64,000 nt of DNA from Streptomyces diastatochromogenes (GCF_002242805.1 NZ_MCGQ01000041.1:62001-126000); one strand, 5' to 3'; positions 1 to 8,467 are shown, numbered from the stretch's first letter. The notes: generated by a model not told the origin, from the sequence alone. Numbers and translations are program-made.

Positions 1-1626
1 CGCGTGGGCGATGCCGTCCTCGTCGTAGACGATCGGGAAGGGCTCGCCCCAGTAGCGCTGGCGGCTGAACAGCCAGTCGCGCAGGCGGAAGTTGACGGTG
101 CCCTCACCGATGCCCTTGCGCGCCAGCCACTCGGTGATGCGCGCCTTGGCCTCGGCCACGGCCATGCCGTCCAGGCTGATCTCGTCGTTCGACGAGTTGA
201 TGATCTTCGCGTCGTACGACCCGAAGGCGTTCTCCCACGTCGAGGTGTCGGTGCCACGGCCGTCGGTCGGCTCGACGATGCAGTGGATCGGCAGCTCGAA
301 GGCGCGCGCGAACTCGAAGTCGCGCTGGTCGCCCGCGGGGACGGCCATGATCGCGCCGGTGCCGTAGCCCATCAGGACGTAGTCGGCGATGAAGACCGGG
401 ATCCGGTCGCCGTTGACCGGGTTGGTCGCGTACGCGCCGATGAAGACGCCGGTCTTGTCCTTGGCCTCGGCCTGGCGCTCGACGTCGGACTTCGAGGCGG
501 CCTGCGCGCGGTAGGCGGCGACGGCCTCGGCCGGGGTGGCGTGACCGCCGGTCCACACCTCGTGCGTGCCCTCCGGCCAGGCGGCCGGGGTGAACTTCTC
601 GACCAGCGGGTGCTCGGGGGCCAGCACCATGTAGGTCGCGCCGAACAGGGTGTCGGGGCGGGTGGTGAAGACCGTGATCCGCTCGCCGTCGATCGGGAAG
701 TCGACGCGGGCGCCCTCGGAGCGGCCGATCCAGTTGCGCTGCTGCAGCTTGATGGCCTCGGGCCAGTCCAGCTCCTCCAGGTCCTCCAGCAGCCGGTCCG
801 CGTAGGCGGTGATGCGCATGTTCCACTGGCGCAGCTTGGACTTGAAGACCGGGTAGTTGCCGCGCTCGGAACGGCCGTCGGCGGTGACCTCCTCGTTGGC
901 CAGCACGGTGCCCAGGCCGGGACACCAGTTGACGGGCGCGTCGGAGGCGTAGGCCAGGCGGTACTCGCCCAGGACGTCGGCGCGCTCGGTGGCGGTCAGC
1001 TGGTTCCACGCGCGCCCGTGGTCACCCGGTACGGCGCGCTCACCGGACTCGAACTGGGCGATCAGCTCGGAGATCGGGCGGGCCTTGCCGGCCTCGTCGT
1101 CGTACCACGAGTTGAAGATCTGCAGGAAGATCCACTGGGTCCACTTGTAGTAGTCCGGGTCGATCGTGGCGAACGAGCGGCGCTTGTCGTGGCCCAGACC
1201 CAGCCGACGCAGCTGGACCTTCATGTTCTCGATGTTGGCCTCGGTCGACACGCGCGGGTGCGTGCCGGTCTGCACGGCGTACTGCTCGGCGGGCAGTCCG
1301 AAGGCGTCGAAGCCCAGGGTGTGCAGGACGTTGTGGCCGGTCATGCGCTGGAACCGGGCGTAGACGTCGGTGGCGATGTAGCCCAGGGGGTGGCCGACGT
1401 GCAGGCCCGCACCCGAGGGGTACGGGAACATGTCCATGATGAACTTCTTGGGCTTCGCGGCCAGCTCCGGATCGCCGGCCAGGTCACCCTTCGGGTTCGG
1501 CGCCGCGTAGGTGCCGTCGACGTCCCAGAAGTCCTGCCAGCGTGCCTCGATCTCGGCAGCCAGGGCGGCCGTGTAGCGGTGCGGCGCGGCCACCTCGGCG
1601 GTGGCAGCGGGGTTCGTCTCGCTCAT
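1..1626 (-). CDS. leuS: Leucyl-tRNA synthetase, N-terminal 542 residues (runs off the left edge)
   Basis: Class I aminoacyl-tRNA synthetase that charges tRNA-Leu in the cytoplasm. Reading leftward from the ATG at 1626 gives MSETNPAATAEVAAPHRY and then the class I HIGH signature in the form HVGHPLG near residue 60, preceded by the MFPYPSGAGL segment typical of LeuRS. Later stretches contain the connective-peptide editing-domain region. Full-length bacterial LeuRS has about 850-960 residues, so the KMSKS loop, anticodon-binding domain and C-terminus lie outside the window. The gene is preceded by a leader peptide and a terminator-like hairpin, so it is probably attenuated by leucine supply. Identification is secure; only the 3' end is missing. 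Confidence 0.97.
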   Translation of the reverse strand, partial: MSETNPAATAEVAAPHRYTAALAAEIEARWQDFWDVDGTYAAPNPKGDLAGDPELAAKPKKFIMDMFPYPSGAGLHVGHPLGYIATDVYARFQRMTGHNVLHTLGFDAFGLPAEQYAVQTGTHPRVSTEANIENMKVQLRRLGLGHDKRRSFATIDPDYYKWTQWIFLQIFNSWYDDEAGKARPISELIAQFESGERAVPGDHGRAWNQLTATERADVLGEYRLAYASDAPVNWCPGLGTVLANEEVTADGRSERGNYPVFKSKLRQWNMRITAYADRLLEDLEELDWPEAIKLQQRNWIGRSEGARVDFPIDGERITVFTTRPDTLFGATYMVLAPEHPLVEKFTPAAWPEGTHEVWTGGHATPAEAVAAYRAQAASKSDVERQAEAKDKTGVFIGAYATNPVNGDRIPVFIADYVLMGYGTGAIMAVPAGDQRDFEFARAFELPIHCIVEPTDGRGTDTSTWENAFGSYDAKIINSSNDEISLDGMAVAEAKARITEWLARKGIGEGTVNFRLRDWLFSRQRYWGEPFPIVYDEDGIAHA

Positions 1627-1660
1627 GATCCTCAAAGCTCCATCGATCGTCTCTGCCTGC

Positions 1661-1692
1661 AGAAATGAAAAATCCCCTCGCACAGGAGGGGA
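1661..1692 (-). terminator. Intrinsic terminator (attenuator) ahead of leuS
   Basis: A seven-base-pair stem (1673-1679 with 1686-1692) and six-base loop are followed on the leuS strand by ATTTTTCATTT. T-runs of this kind are uncommon in this genome. Because the element sits between the leader peptide and the leuS start at 1626, it is more likely a conditional attenuator than an end-of-gene terminator. Confidence 0.7.
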
Positions 1693-1705
1693 CGCCGCGC
1701 CGATG

Positions 1706-1734
1706 CCGACCCACCCGGTTCGACCGGGGGTCGG
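1706..1734 (-). promoter_or_regulatory. Leader hairpin of the leuS attenuator
   Basis: Arms 1706-1712 and 1728-1734 are complementary (CCGACCC with GGGTCGG), and an inner CCGG-type stem extends the pairing. It begins just after the stop codon of the leucine leader peptide and precedes the terminator hairpin, the position of the pause hairpin in classical attenuators. The mutually exclusive antiterminator fold could not be resolved by eye. Confidence 0.5.
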
Positions 1735-1740
1735 TACTGA

Positions 1741-1779
1741 TCAGCGCGGCCCGCTAAGCAGAAGGCGTACGGCACGCAT
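1741..1779 (-). CDS. Leucine-rich leader peptide of the leuS attenuator (12 residues)
   Basis: A short frame on the leuS strand encodes MRAVRLLLSGPR and then TGA. Three consecutive leucine codons (CTT CTG CTT) include two CTT codons, which are rare in a genome of this composition. Upstream on the same strand is TACCCT, six bases before the ATG, which fits a -10 element of a leaderless transcript. A GC-rich hairpin and then a T-run terminator lie between the leader stop and leuS. This is the classical layout of ribosome-mediated attenuation: stalling at leucine codons would favour read-through into leuS. The coding content is seen directly; the regulatory role is inferred. Confidence 0.7.
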   Translation of the reverse strand: MRAVRLLLSGPR

Positions 1780-2029
1780 GGCGCTAGGGTACCGCAGCCC
1801 TTGAGCAAGCTGCGACGGACTTCCGTATGCCTTGTGGACATGCCACGAACCCGACCAGAGCTGAACGAAGGTCAAAGATTACTTCGCGTAACACCCGCTA
1901 AGGGACATCGACACAGTCGCATTGTCCTTTGATAACAACGCAATAACTCAAACCTCGTACTGATCGGTATGGCGCCACTTAGAGTTCGGCAGCGGGACCG
2001 CCTTCCCGAAACTGCTCGGAGTTGCCCCC

Positions 2030-3319
2030 ATGAACCCTCGTCGTAGTAACAGCTCGCTCCCCAAACCGGGCCGGTCGGCCTATGGGGTGGCGTCCGCCGT
2101 CGTCCTGCTGCTCATACCCGTGGTCGTGCTGGTGGGAGGCAGCCAGTTCCGCGACTTCCTGAACTTCGGCGCGGGCGTACTGTCCCTCGTCTCGCTCAGC
2201 TGTTCGGTGATCTGGGGACTGTTCGCCCAGGACCGGATCTTCCTGAACACGCGCCAGCGGATCGTCGGCCAGGCAGTGCACCGGACGACCGCGGTCGCCT
2301 CGATCGCGTTCCTGCTGCTGCACATCACCACCAAGGTCGCGCTCGGCCACACGCAGCTGATCGCGGCGATCATCCCGTTCTCGCTCGGCGTCACCGGAAT
2401 CGGCGGCCTGATCGGGCTGGGCTCGCTTGCGGGCCTGCTGATGATCTTCGTGGGCATCACCGGCGCCCTGCGCAGCAACTTCGCCACCCCGGCCCCCGTC
2501 GCCGCCCGCTGGCGTGCCATGCACATGCTGGCCTACCCGGCCTGGTGCGCGGCGCTGATCCACGGTCTCTACGCGGGTCGCGCGGCCAAGCCGATCTTCG
2601 TGATCCTCTACAGCCTGTCCCTGCTGGGCGTCATGGGCGCCCTCGCGCTGCGCGCGGCCCCGCGCCCCGTCAAGCGCAAGGTCGCCGACCGGCTCGTGAC
2701 CCTGCTGGGCAGCTCGGAGCGGTCGGCACTCGACGACCTGGACGCGAGCCGCTCCCGGGTCGCCGAGTCCGGCCTGGCGGGCTTCGAGGGCCGGCGCGAG
2801 CCGAAGGCCTCACCTGCCGACTCGCCCGCCCCCGCCTCACCGCTGTACCAGACGCCCGCAGCCCCGGCCCCCGAGCCCGCCTCCGGCTTCGCGGCGGCCT
2901 ACCGCGCCGTGTCCACTCCGGGCCGCCCACAGCAGCCGTTCGCGGCCGGCCAGACCACACGCATGGACCTGCCGCTGGATCTGCAGGCCACGGAGGCGGT
3001 CCCGCGCGTGGACGGCCCGTCCAGCACCTCGGGCAGCTGGCCGATCCCGTCCCCGCCGCCGGTCGGCGAGGCCCCGCCGTCGGCGTACGACCCGCTCCAG
3101 GACACCGGATACAACATCCCGGTCTACGGCAATTCGGGCACCGGCGGATACGGCGGAAGTGACATGTACGACACCGGTGAGACGAACAACCTGTACGGCA
3201 CGTACAACTCGGGTGACACGTACAACAGCGGTCCCGCCACTGAACCAACCCCCGGCACCTCGTACGAGACGCCGGGTTCGGGCGAACCTTGGAACACGCC
3301 TTCCGGAGGCTATAGGTGA
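2030..3319 (+). CDS. Cytochrome-b/ferric-reductase-like membrane protein with Pro/Gly-rich tail
   Basis: The 429-residue protein has about six membrane segments in its first 210 residues, followed by a long low-complexity tail rich in Pro, Ala, Gly, Ser and Tyr. Two histidine pairs lie in membrane segments: H-x13-H in the HRTTAVASIAFLLLH stretch and H-x12-H in HMLAYPAWCAALIH. This spacing matches bis-heme binding in ferric-reductase and cytochrome-b-like domains. Its TGA overlaps the GTG of the NuoF-like gene (GTGA), so the two are translationally coupled and probably form one electron-transfer complex, with the soluble partner passing electrons from NAD(P)H to membrane heme. Heme binding is inferred from spacing; the final acceptor is unknown. 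Confidence 0.75.
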   Translation: MNPRRSNSSLPKPGRSAYGVASAVVLLLIPVVVLVGGSQFRDFLNFGAGVLSLVSLSCSVIWGLFAQDRIFLNTRQRIVGQAVHRTTAVASIAFLLLHITTKVALGHTQLIAAIIPFSLGVTGIGGLIGLGSLAGLLMIFVGITGALRSNFATPAPVAARWRAMHMLAYPAWCAALIHGLYAGRAAKPIFVILYSLSLLGVMGALALRAAPRPVKRKVADRLVTLLGSSERSALDDLDASRSRVAESGLAGFEGRREPKASPADSPAPASPLYQTPAAPAPEPASGFAAAYRAVSTPGRPQQPFAAGQTTRMDLPLDLQATEAVPRVDGPSSTSGSWPIPSPPPVGEAPPSAYDPLQDTGYNIPVYGNSGTGGYGGSDMYDTGETNNLYGTYNSGDTYNSGPATEPTPGTSYETPGSGEPWNTPSGGYR

Positions 3320-4926
3320 ACGAGGCCCTGCCCGACGTACCCGAAGTCCGCGTGGTCGGTCTTCCCCAGCTCACGTCGGGCTTCGACCTTGTGGAGCGGC
3401 TCGACCTGCCCATGCACCTGAAGGTGCACGGGCCGCTCGACCCGCTGGGCGGCGAACAGCTCGCCCAACTCGCCGAGGCCATCAACCTCAAGGGCCGCGG
3501 CGGCGCGGGCTTCCCCTTCCACAAGAAGCTGCGCTCGGTCGCCGAGTCGGCGATCAAGCGGGGCGTGCGGCCGGTCGTCGTCGTCAACGGCAGTGAGGAC
3601 GAACCGGCCTGCCGCAAGGACACGGTGCTCATCAACCGCGCCCCGCACCTCATCCTGGACGGCGCCCTGCTGTGCGCCGAGGCCCTCGGCGCCCGCACGC
3701 TGGTGATCGGGGTCACCCGGGAGTCCACCCAGCGCTCCATGGAGGCCGCGCTCGCCGAACGCGGTCTGAGCAACAGCCGCAGATCGGCACTGCGCGCGTG
3801 GGTGCAGCGCAACCCCGTGCGCATGGTCACCGGCGCCGCCGCATCGCTGATCCGCTCGATCGACGGCGGCCCGGCGGTCCCGCCCGGCCGCAAGATCAGC
3901 GCCTCGCAGACCGGCGTCGGCGGGGCACCGACGCTGCTGTCGAACGCGGAGACATTCGCGCAGCTGGCCATCGCCGCCCGCATCGGCCCCGAGCGCTACG
4001 GCAACACCGGCCTGTACGACGAGCCGGGCACCGTCATGCTCACGGTCTCCGGCGCGGTCGCCCGCCCGATGGTGCTGGAGGTCCCCACAGGCGTCCCGCT
4101 GCGCTACGTCCTGCAGCTGGCCGGCGCCCCGCCGGTGCCGCAGGGCGTGCTGACCGGCGGCTACCACGGCAAGTGGATCGACGCGGCCACCGTCAACGAG
4201 GCGATCGTCTCCCGCAACTCGCTGGACGCGGTGGGCGGTTCGCTGGGCGCGGGGGCGATCCTGCCGATCAGCCAGGACACCTGCCCGCTGGGCGAGTCGC
4301 TGCGGGTGGCGCAGTGGCTGGCCGAGGAGAGCGCCGGCCAGTGCGGCCCCTGCTATCTCGGACTGCCCGCCGCCGCGCGCGGTATGGAGGACATCCTCAA
4401 TGGCGGCGGACCCGCCGCGCTGGAGGCGCTGAAGCAGGTCGCGAAGAACGTGAAGCGGCGCGGGGCGTGTTCGCACCCCGACGGCTCCGCGATGTTCCTG
4501 GAGTCGACCATCAAGGCGTTCACCGACGACCTGGCCGCGCATGTCCTCGGAAACGGCTGCGGACGGCCCGTGGAAGGCGTTCTGCCGCTCTTCGAGGGGG
4601 GCAGGGCCCCTTCGGGCATCCCGGGCGGCGGAGAGCCCGAGGAGACCGGCTCCAGCCGCCAGAAGATCTACGTCGACTGGACGCTGTGCCGGGGCCACGG
4701 ACTGTGCGCCGACATCCTGCCGGAGGTCTTCGAACTGGGCGCGGACGGATTCCCGACCGTGGCGCAGGCGCAGGTGCCGCGCTACGCGGAGGCGAAGGCC
4801 CTGCGCGCGGTGCGCCGCTGCCCGGCGCTGGCGCTGCGCCTCGAGGAAGACACGCGCGGGCAGGCGCCCTCGCGCAACCTTCCCGTCCTCTCCCAGGGCC
4901 GCGGCCGCCGCGCCCTCGGACGCTGA
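3316..4926 (+). CDS. NuoF-like NADH dehydrogenase subunit fused to a C-terminal ferredoxin
   Basis: This 536-residue protein resembles the flavin- and NADH-binding subunit of complex I (NuoF), with the glycine-rich GRGGAGFPFHKK loop near residue 60, an SLBB-like middle region and an iron-sulfur region. In the expected N3-cluster motif the first cysteine is alanine: ES-A-GQCGPC with Cys343 and Cys346, and a later Cys385. Residues about 452-510 form a ferredoxin with C458-x5-C464 and C502-P, in the CxxHxxC style of actinobacterial P450 ferredoxins. It starts at GTG 3316 within the stop of the cytochrome-b-like gene, with GGAGG just upstream. It probably moves electrons from NAD(P)H through FMN and Fe-S centres to the membrane partner or to a diffusible acceptor. 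Confidence 0.85.
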   Translation: MNEALPDVPEVRVVGLPQLTSGFDLVERLDLPMHLKVHGPLDPLGGEQLAQLAEAINLKGRGGAGFPFHKKLRSVAESAIKRGVRPVVVVNGSEDEPACRKDTVLINRAPHLILDGALLCAEALGARTLVIGVTRESTQRSMEAALAERGLSNSRRSALRAWVQRNPVRMVTGAAASLIRSIDGGPAVPPGRKISASQTGVGGAPTLLSNAETFAQLAIAARIGPERYGNTGLYDEPGTVMLTVSGAVARPMVLEVPTGVPLRYVLQLAGAPPVPQGVLTGGYHGKWIDAATVNEAIVSRNSLDAVGGSLGAGAILPISQDTCPLGESLRVAQWLAEESAGQCGPCYLGLPAAARGMEDILNGGGPAALEALKQVAKNVKRRGACSHPDGSAMFLESTIKAFTDDLAAHVLGNGCGRPVEGVLPLFEGGRAPSGIPGGGEPEETGSSRQKIYVDWTLCRGHGLCADILPEVFELGADGFPTVAQAQVPRYAEAKALRAVRRCPALALRLEEDTRGQAPSRNLPVLSQGRGRRALGR

Positions 4927-4931
4927 GCACA

Positions 4932-4970
4932 CGAACGGCGGGTCACCCGAGCCGGGTGACCCGCCGTTCG
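4932..4970. terminator. Strong hairpin after the NuoF-like gene
   Basis: Perfect 17-base-pair inverted repeat (4932-4948 with 4954-4970, five-base loop) six bases after the upstream stop codon. There is no long T-run, which is usual for Streptomyces terminators. Confidence 0.75.
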
Positions 4971-5001
4971 TATCGCGCCTTTCGCATGCTCCGGAACACG
5001 C

Positions 5002-5037
5002 CGAAGGCGGACCTTCCGTTCGGAAGGTCCGCCTTCG
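5002..5037. terminator. Near-continuous palindrome, probable tRNA-Ala terminator
   Basis: The arms 5002-5018 and 5021-5037 are perfect complements with only two bases between them. The element lies just beyond the 3' end of the leftward tRNA-Ala gene, so it most likely ends that transcript. It could also back up the hairpin at 4932-4970. Confidence 0.6.
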
Positions 5038-5044
5038 ACTTCTG

Positions 5045-5117
5045 TGGAGCTAAGGAGAATTGAACTCCTGACCTCCTGCATGCCATGCAGGCGCTCTACC
5101 AACTGAGCTATAGCCCC
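5045..5117 (-). tRNA. tRNA-Ala (anticodon GGC), copy 1
   Basis: The leftward strand folds into a complete 73-base cloverleaf: acceptor stem GGGGCTA/TAGCTCC with one G-T pair, D-loop AGTTGGTA, anticodon stem CCTGC/GCAGG with loop ATGGCAT (anticodon GGC), T-loop TTCAATT and discriminator A. CCA is not encoded. It is identical to the copy at 9562-9634. Confidence 0.97.
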
Positions 5118-5219
5118 TTGCTTTGGTCCGCCCGGTTTCCCCGGCGGCGACGCCAACATTACACGGTCACCGGGGCGCAGTACCAAATCGGTTTCCGCTC
5201 TGCCCTCATACGGGGGCTA

Positions 5220-6455
5220 ATGTCTGCTTTCGTGACCCTGATCGCGTTCTCCGGAGCCCGGCGCCGGGTGCCGGTGGCCGTGGGTGCGTGCCTGGTGTCG
5301 TTCACGGCGTTCTGGCTGGCCCAGAGGGCTGCGCACGTGACGATGATCGACCTGATGGTGTACCGGGCCGAGGGGGCCACCGTCCGCGCGGGGGGCGACC
5401 TGTACGCGCTGCGGGCCACCGCCGCCCACCTGCCCACCACCTACCCGCCGTTCGCGGCCCTGCTGTTCACCGCGCTGACCCTGCCGGACAGGCCGACGCT
5501 GCGGGTGTTGGCGACGGCAGGAAATCTCGCCCTCCTCGTGGTGTTCGTGCGGCTGTCGCTGAAACTCGTCGGCCACGCGCGCGTGGAGAGCGTCTGGTGG
5601 GTCGCGGCGGTGGCCGTGTGGTGCGAGCCGGTGTGGACGACGCTGCGGTACGGCCAGGTCAACCTGCTGCTGGCCGCCCTGGCGCTGTGGGACCTCACCC
5701 GCCGCCCCGCCGGCGGGTACGACCGACTGGCCGGGGCGGGGCTCGGGCTCGCCGCCGCGGTCAAGCTGACCCCCGCGCTCTTCCCGGTGTTCCTGCTCGC
5801 CGCGGGTGTCGTGGCCCGGCTCAGGGGCGGGGACGGGGGGCCGTGGCTGCGGCACGCGCGCGGGGCGGCCGCCGCGTTCGCCGGGGCGACGCTGCTCGCA
5901 GCCGCCGCCCTGCCGTACGACTCGTGGCGGTTCTGGACGGACATGGTGTTCCACGCGGACCGGGCCGGGCATCCCGAGAGCAGCGCCAACCAGGCCCTGC
6001 GCGGCGTTCTGGCCCGCCTGCTGCACACACCCGACCCGGGAGCCCTCTGGGTCGCCTCCGCGGCCCTGGCGGCCACCCTGGGGCTCGCGGTGGCGGTCAC
6101 GGCCGAGCTGCGGGGGATGCGGCCCTGGGCGGTGTGCGCCTGCGCGGTCACGGCGCTGCTGATCAGTCCGGTGTCGTGGACGCACCACTGGGTGTGGTGC
6201 GTACCCCTGGTGCTCCTGCTGTGGACGCGCGGACGCCGGGCGGCCGCCCTGGGCACGGCGCTGGTCTTCTGCTCGTACGCCCCGTGGTGGGTGCCGCACG
6301 GCCCCGGACGGCCCGAACTGCAGCAGACAGGCGTCCAGTTGACGTTGTCGGCCCTCTACGGAGGGGCCGGTGCGCTGTTCCTCGCGCTGGCCCGGACATC
6401 ATTGCCGAGGCCCCGGCCGCGGTCAGCAGCGCGTCAAGCGGTCACGAAGGAGTAG
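5220..6455 (+). CDS. GT87/DUF2029-type polyprenyl-phosphate mannosyltransferase-like membrane protein
   Basis: A 411-residue integral membrane protein with about ten hydrophobic segments. The early IDLMVYRAEGATVRAGGDLY loop, with its acidic residue, and the following TYPPFAALLF segment match GT-C glycosyltransferases of the DUF2029 (GT87) family, which transfer mannose or other sugars from polyprenyl phosphate to envelope glycans such as arabinomannan-type polymers. The frame stays open back into the tRNA-Ala gene, so the ATG at 5220 is chosen because it clears the tRNA and immediately precedes the first membrane segment; the ribosome site (GGGGGCTA) is weak. Its end overlaps the convergent zinc-ribbon gene by 22 bases. 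Acceptor and sugar cannot be read from sequence. Confidence 0.85.
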   Translation: MSAFVTLIAFSGARRRVPVAVGACLVSFTAFWLAQRAAHVTMIDLMVYRAEGATVRAGGDLYALRATAAHLPTTYPPFAALLFTALTLPDRPTLRVLATAGNLALLVVFVRLSLKLVGHARVESVWWVAAVAVWCEPVWTTLRYGQVNLLLAALALWDLTRRPAGGYDRLAGAGLGLAAAVKLTPALFPVFLLAAGVVARLRGGDGGPWLRHARGAAAAFAGATLLAAAALPYDSWRFWTDMVFHADRAGHPESSANQALRGVLARLLHTPDPGALWVASAALAATLGLAVAVTAELRGMRPWAVCACAVTALLISPVSWTHHWVWCVPLVLLLWTRGRRAAALGTALVFCSYAPWWVPHGPGRPELQQTGVQLTLSALYGGAGALFLALARTSLPRPRPRSAARQAVTKE

Positions 6456-6667
6456 AACCTCTTGAGCGTGCAGTGCTCCTCGAGCAGCCGGCCGTAGATC
6501 GGCTCGCCCTCCAGCTCGCGGTAGGTCTCGATCGGGTCGCCTTTTATGATCAGCGCCCGCGCGCATTCCTCGCACCAGTACTGGTAGTCGGGATTGATCG
6601 GTTCCATGTCACGGACGATCGGTGTACCGCTCCCACACCAGTCGCACTTTCGCCTGTGTGCACCCAT
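6434..6667 (-). CDS. Small conserved zinc-ribbon-like protein (77 residues)
   Basis: The protein contains CDWC near residue 8 and CEEC near residue 32, two CxxC knuckles that suggest one structural zinc site, followed by a short acidic/aromatic tail. The start at 6667 lies three bases after the stop of the preceding zinc-ribbon gene, and GGAG sits about eight bases upstream, so the two are probably co-transcribed. Function is unknown. Its 3' end overlaps the convergent mannosyltransferase-like gene. Confidence 0.75.
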   Translation of the reverse strand: MGAHRRKCDWCGSGTPIVRDMEPINPDYQYWCEECARALIIKGDPIETYRELEGEPIYGRLLEEHCTLKRFYSFVTA

Positions 6668-6670
6668 CGA

Positions 6671-6844
6671 TCAGCTCCAGCTGTGGCCGCAGGCCGTGCA
6701 CACGTAGGAGATTCCGCCGTTGTCGCCAAGAACCTGGGCCACACGCGCGGAACCGCAGGAAGGGCAGCTGAGCCGGGTGGTCGTATCCCGTATCAACGCC
6801 GCACCGAGGAGGTGGCCGCCCTCCTCAAGGATGCTCGCAGGCAT
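6671..6844 (-). CDS. Very small zinc-ribbon protein (57 residues)
   Basis: The leftward frame starts at ATG 6844 behind a clear GGGAGGGAG ribosome site and encodes MPASILEEGGHLLGAALIRD, then CPSCG and CTACG knuckles about 20 residues apart. The pattern CxxC-x~20-CxxC resembles a rubredoxin/TFIIS-type zinc ribbon. It directly precedes another zinc-knuckle gene with three bases between, so the pair probably acts together. Function is unknown. Confidence 0.75.
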   Translation of the reverse strand: MPASILEEGGHLLGAALIRDTTTRLSCPSCGSARVAQVLGDNGGISYVCTACGHSWS

Positions 6845-6913
6845 CGCTACTCCCTCCCGTCGGGCCGCGCCCCCTTCCGGCCGTTTGATTCTGCCACGGC
6901 CGGACCAATACGG

Positions 6914-8467
6914 TCAGCGACGCCTCAGTACCAGTCCGGACACGGCCCCCACTGCGGCCGTTCCGGCCAGCGCCCAAGCACACACCGAGAACGCCTCCGC
7001 AGAGGTATACGCCCGCAGAGCCCCGAGTGACTCAAGCCGGTTCAGGAACAGTGTGCCGAACGCCGCCACCCCGATCAGCTGACCGAGCTGGACGACAGTC
7101 GCCAGCAGCCCGCTGGCGTCCGCGGCGTCCTCCGGCCGCACAGTGGCCAGCGCGCCGGTGAGGGTCGGGCTGAAGGCCAGCGCGAGACCGACCCCCACTC
7201 CGGCGTACCCGACGTACAGCAGCGCTCCCCCGTCGCCGCCGTCGCGGAAGGCCAGCCCCACCACGGCCGCGGACACGGCCGTCAGCGCGAACCCGGCCGG
7301 AGTGAGCGCCCGCTGCCAGGCTGCGGGCCACTTCCGCCAGGTCAGGCTGACGGCGCCGAAGACGACCGCGGTCGGCGCGAAGCTCAGACCGGCTCGCAGC
7401 GCGCTGTAGCCGAGACCGCCCTGGACGTGCAGGGTCAGTGCGAAGAGGAAGCCGGCGTTGACCGACATGACGGCCAGGATGCGGAACACGGCCAGGCCGA
7501 TGCCGGGGTGACGCAGGACGCGCAGTGCGATGAGCGGGGCGCCGCCGCGCCTGGCCAGCCGGGATTCATAGCCGCAGAACACCGCGAACAGAACCACGGC
7601 GGTGGCCAGCGACAGCCAGGACCACAGCGGCCAGTCCTCCTCCTGCCCGAGCACCAGCGGCACGGTCAGCAGTGACACGGCCGCGCCCAGCAGGACGAGT
7701 CCGGGCAGGTCGAGGTCGCGCGCCCGCTCGGCCTCCGCTCCGCGTCCCGGCGGCAGCACCCGCCTGCCCAGCACCAGCAGGAACACGCCCACCGGCACGT
7801 TGACCAGGAACACCGGACGCCAGCCGGTGCCGAACAGGTCGGCGCTGACCAGCACGCCGCCCACCACCTGCCCGGCCGCCGCACCGACCGCGAGGACCGC
7901 CGAGTAGGCGCCGAGCGCCCGGGCCCGGGCCTCGCCGGTGAACGTGCGCTGAATCAGGCTGAGCACCTGCGGGATCATCAGCGCCGCGCCGGCGCCCTGC
8001 ACCAGCCGGAACACGATCAGCTCGGTCGAACCCTGCGCCAGGCCGCAGGCGAGCGAGGCCGCGGTGAACAGGGCGAGTCCGGCGAGGTGGACCCGACCGT
8101 GGCCGACCCGGTCGCCGAGCCGGGCGCCGGTGATCAGCAGCACGGAGTAGGTGATGGCGTAGCCGGCGACCACCAGCTGCAGGTCGGCGCCCGAGGCGTG
8201 GAGATCGGAACCGATGGTGGGCGCCGCGACGTTCACGATGAAGACGTCCAGGGCCGCCATGAACAGGGCGGTGAGCAGGACCGCGAGCAGCAGCCGGGGC
8301 CGGTTGTCAGTGGCGGGTGCTTCACTGTGAGTGACGGGGGATCCATCGTCGGCGGCAGCTTCCGCACTGTCGGCGGTGGGGACCTCACTGTCAGTGGCGA
8401 GTGCTTCACTGGTCGCAGGGTTGGGAACGGGTGCGGGACTCGGCCCGGTTCGAGGTGTCGTCGTCAT
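6914..8467 (-). CDS. MFS multidrug efflux transporter (DHA2/EmrB-QacA type)
   Basis: The 517-residue protein has an approximately 55-residue cytoplasmic N-terminus rich in Ser, Thr, Ala and Asp, then about fourteen membrane segments. Motifs match the drug:H+ antiporter-2 group: FMAALDVFIVNVAAPTI in the first helix (motif D1), GARLGDRVGHGRVHLAG after helix 2 (motif A) and the RLVQGAGAALMIPQVLSL segment in helix 4. It should export drugs or toxic metabolites from the cytoplasm. The start ATG at 8467 faces the divergent XRE regulator across 129 bases containing a perfect 11-base inverted repeat, so that regulator probably controls it. Confidence 0.92.
   Translation of the reverse strand: MTTTPRTGPSPAPVPNPATSEALATDSEVPTADSAEAAADDGSPVTHSEAPATDNRPRLLLAVLLTALFMAALDVFIVNVAAPTIGSDLHASGADLQLVVAGYAITYSVLLITGARLGDRVGHGRVHLAGLALFTAASLACGLAQGSTELIVFRLVQGAGAALMIPQVLSLIQRTFTGEARARALGAYSAVLAVGAAAGQVVGGVLVSADLFGTGWRPVFLVNVPVGVFLLVLGRRVLPPGRGAEAERARDLDLPGLVLLGAAVSLLTVPLVLGQEEDWPLWSWLSLATAVVLFAVFCGYESRLARRGGAPLIALRVLRHPGIGLAVFRILAVMSVNAGFLFALTLHVQGGLGYSALRAGLSFAPTAVVFGAVSLTWRKWPAAWQRALTPAGFALTAVSAAVVGLAFRDGGDGGALLYVGYAGVGVGLALAFSPTLTGALATVRPEDAADASGLLATVVQLGQLIGVAAFGTLFLNRLESLGALRAYTSAEAFSVCAWALAGTAAVGAVSGLVLRRR

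Noticed and set aside
4..1668. Long open frame on the plus strand opposite leuS
   Set aside because: The opposite strand encodes clear leucyl-tRNA synthetase with its HIGH motif; the plus-strand product is low-complexity Val/Gly/Ala/Arg, typical of antisense frames in GC-rich DNA.
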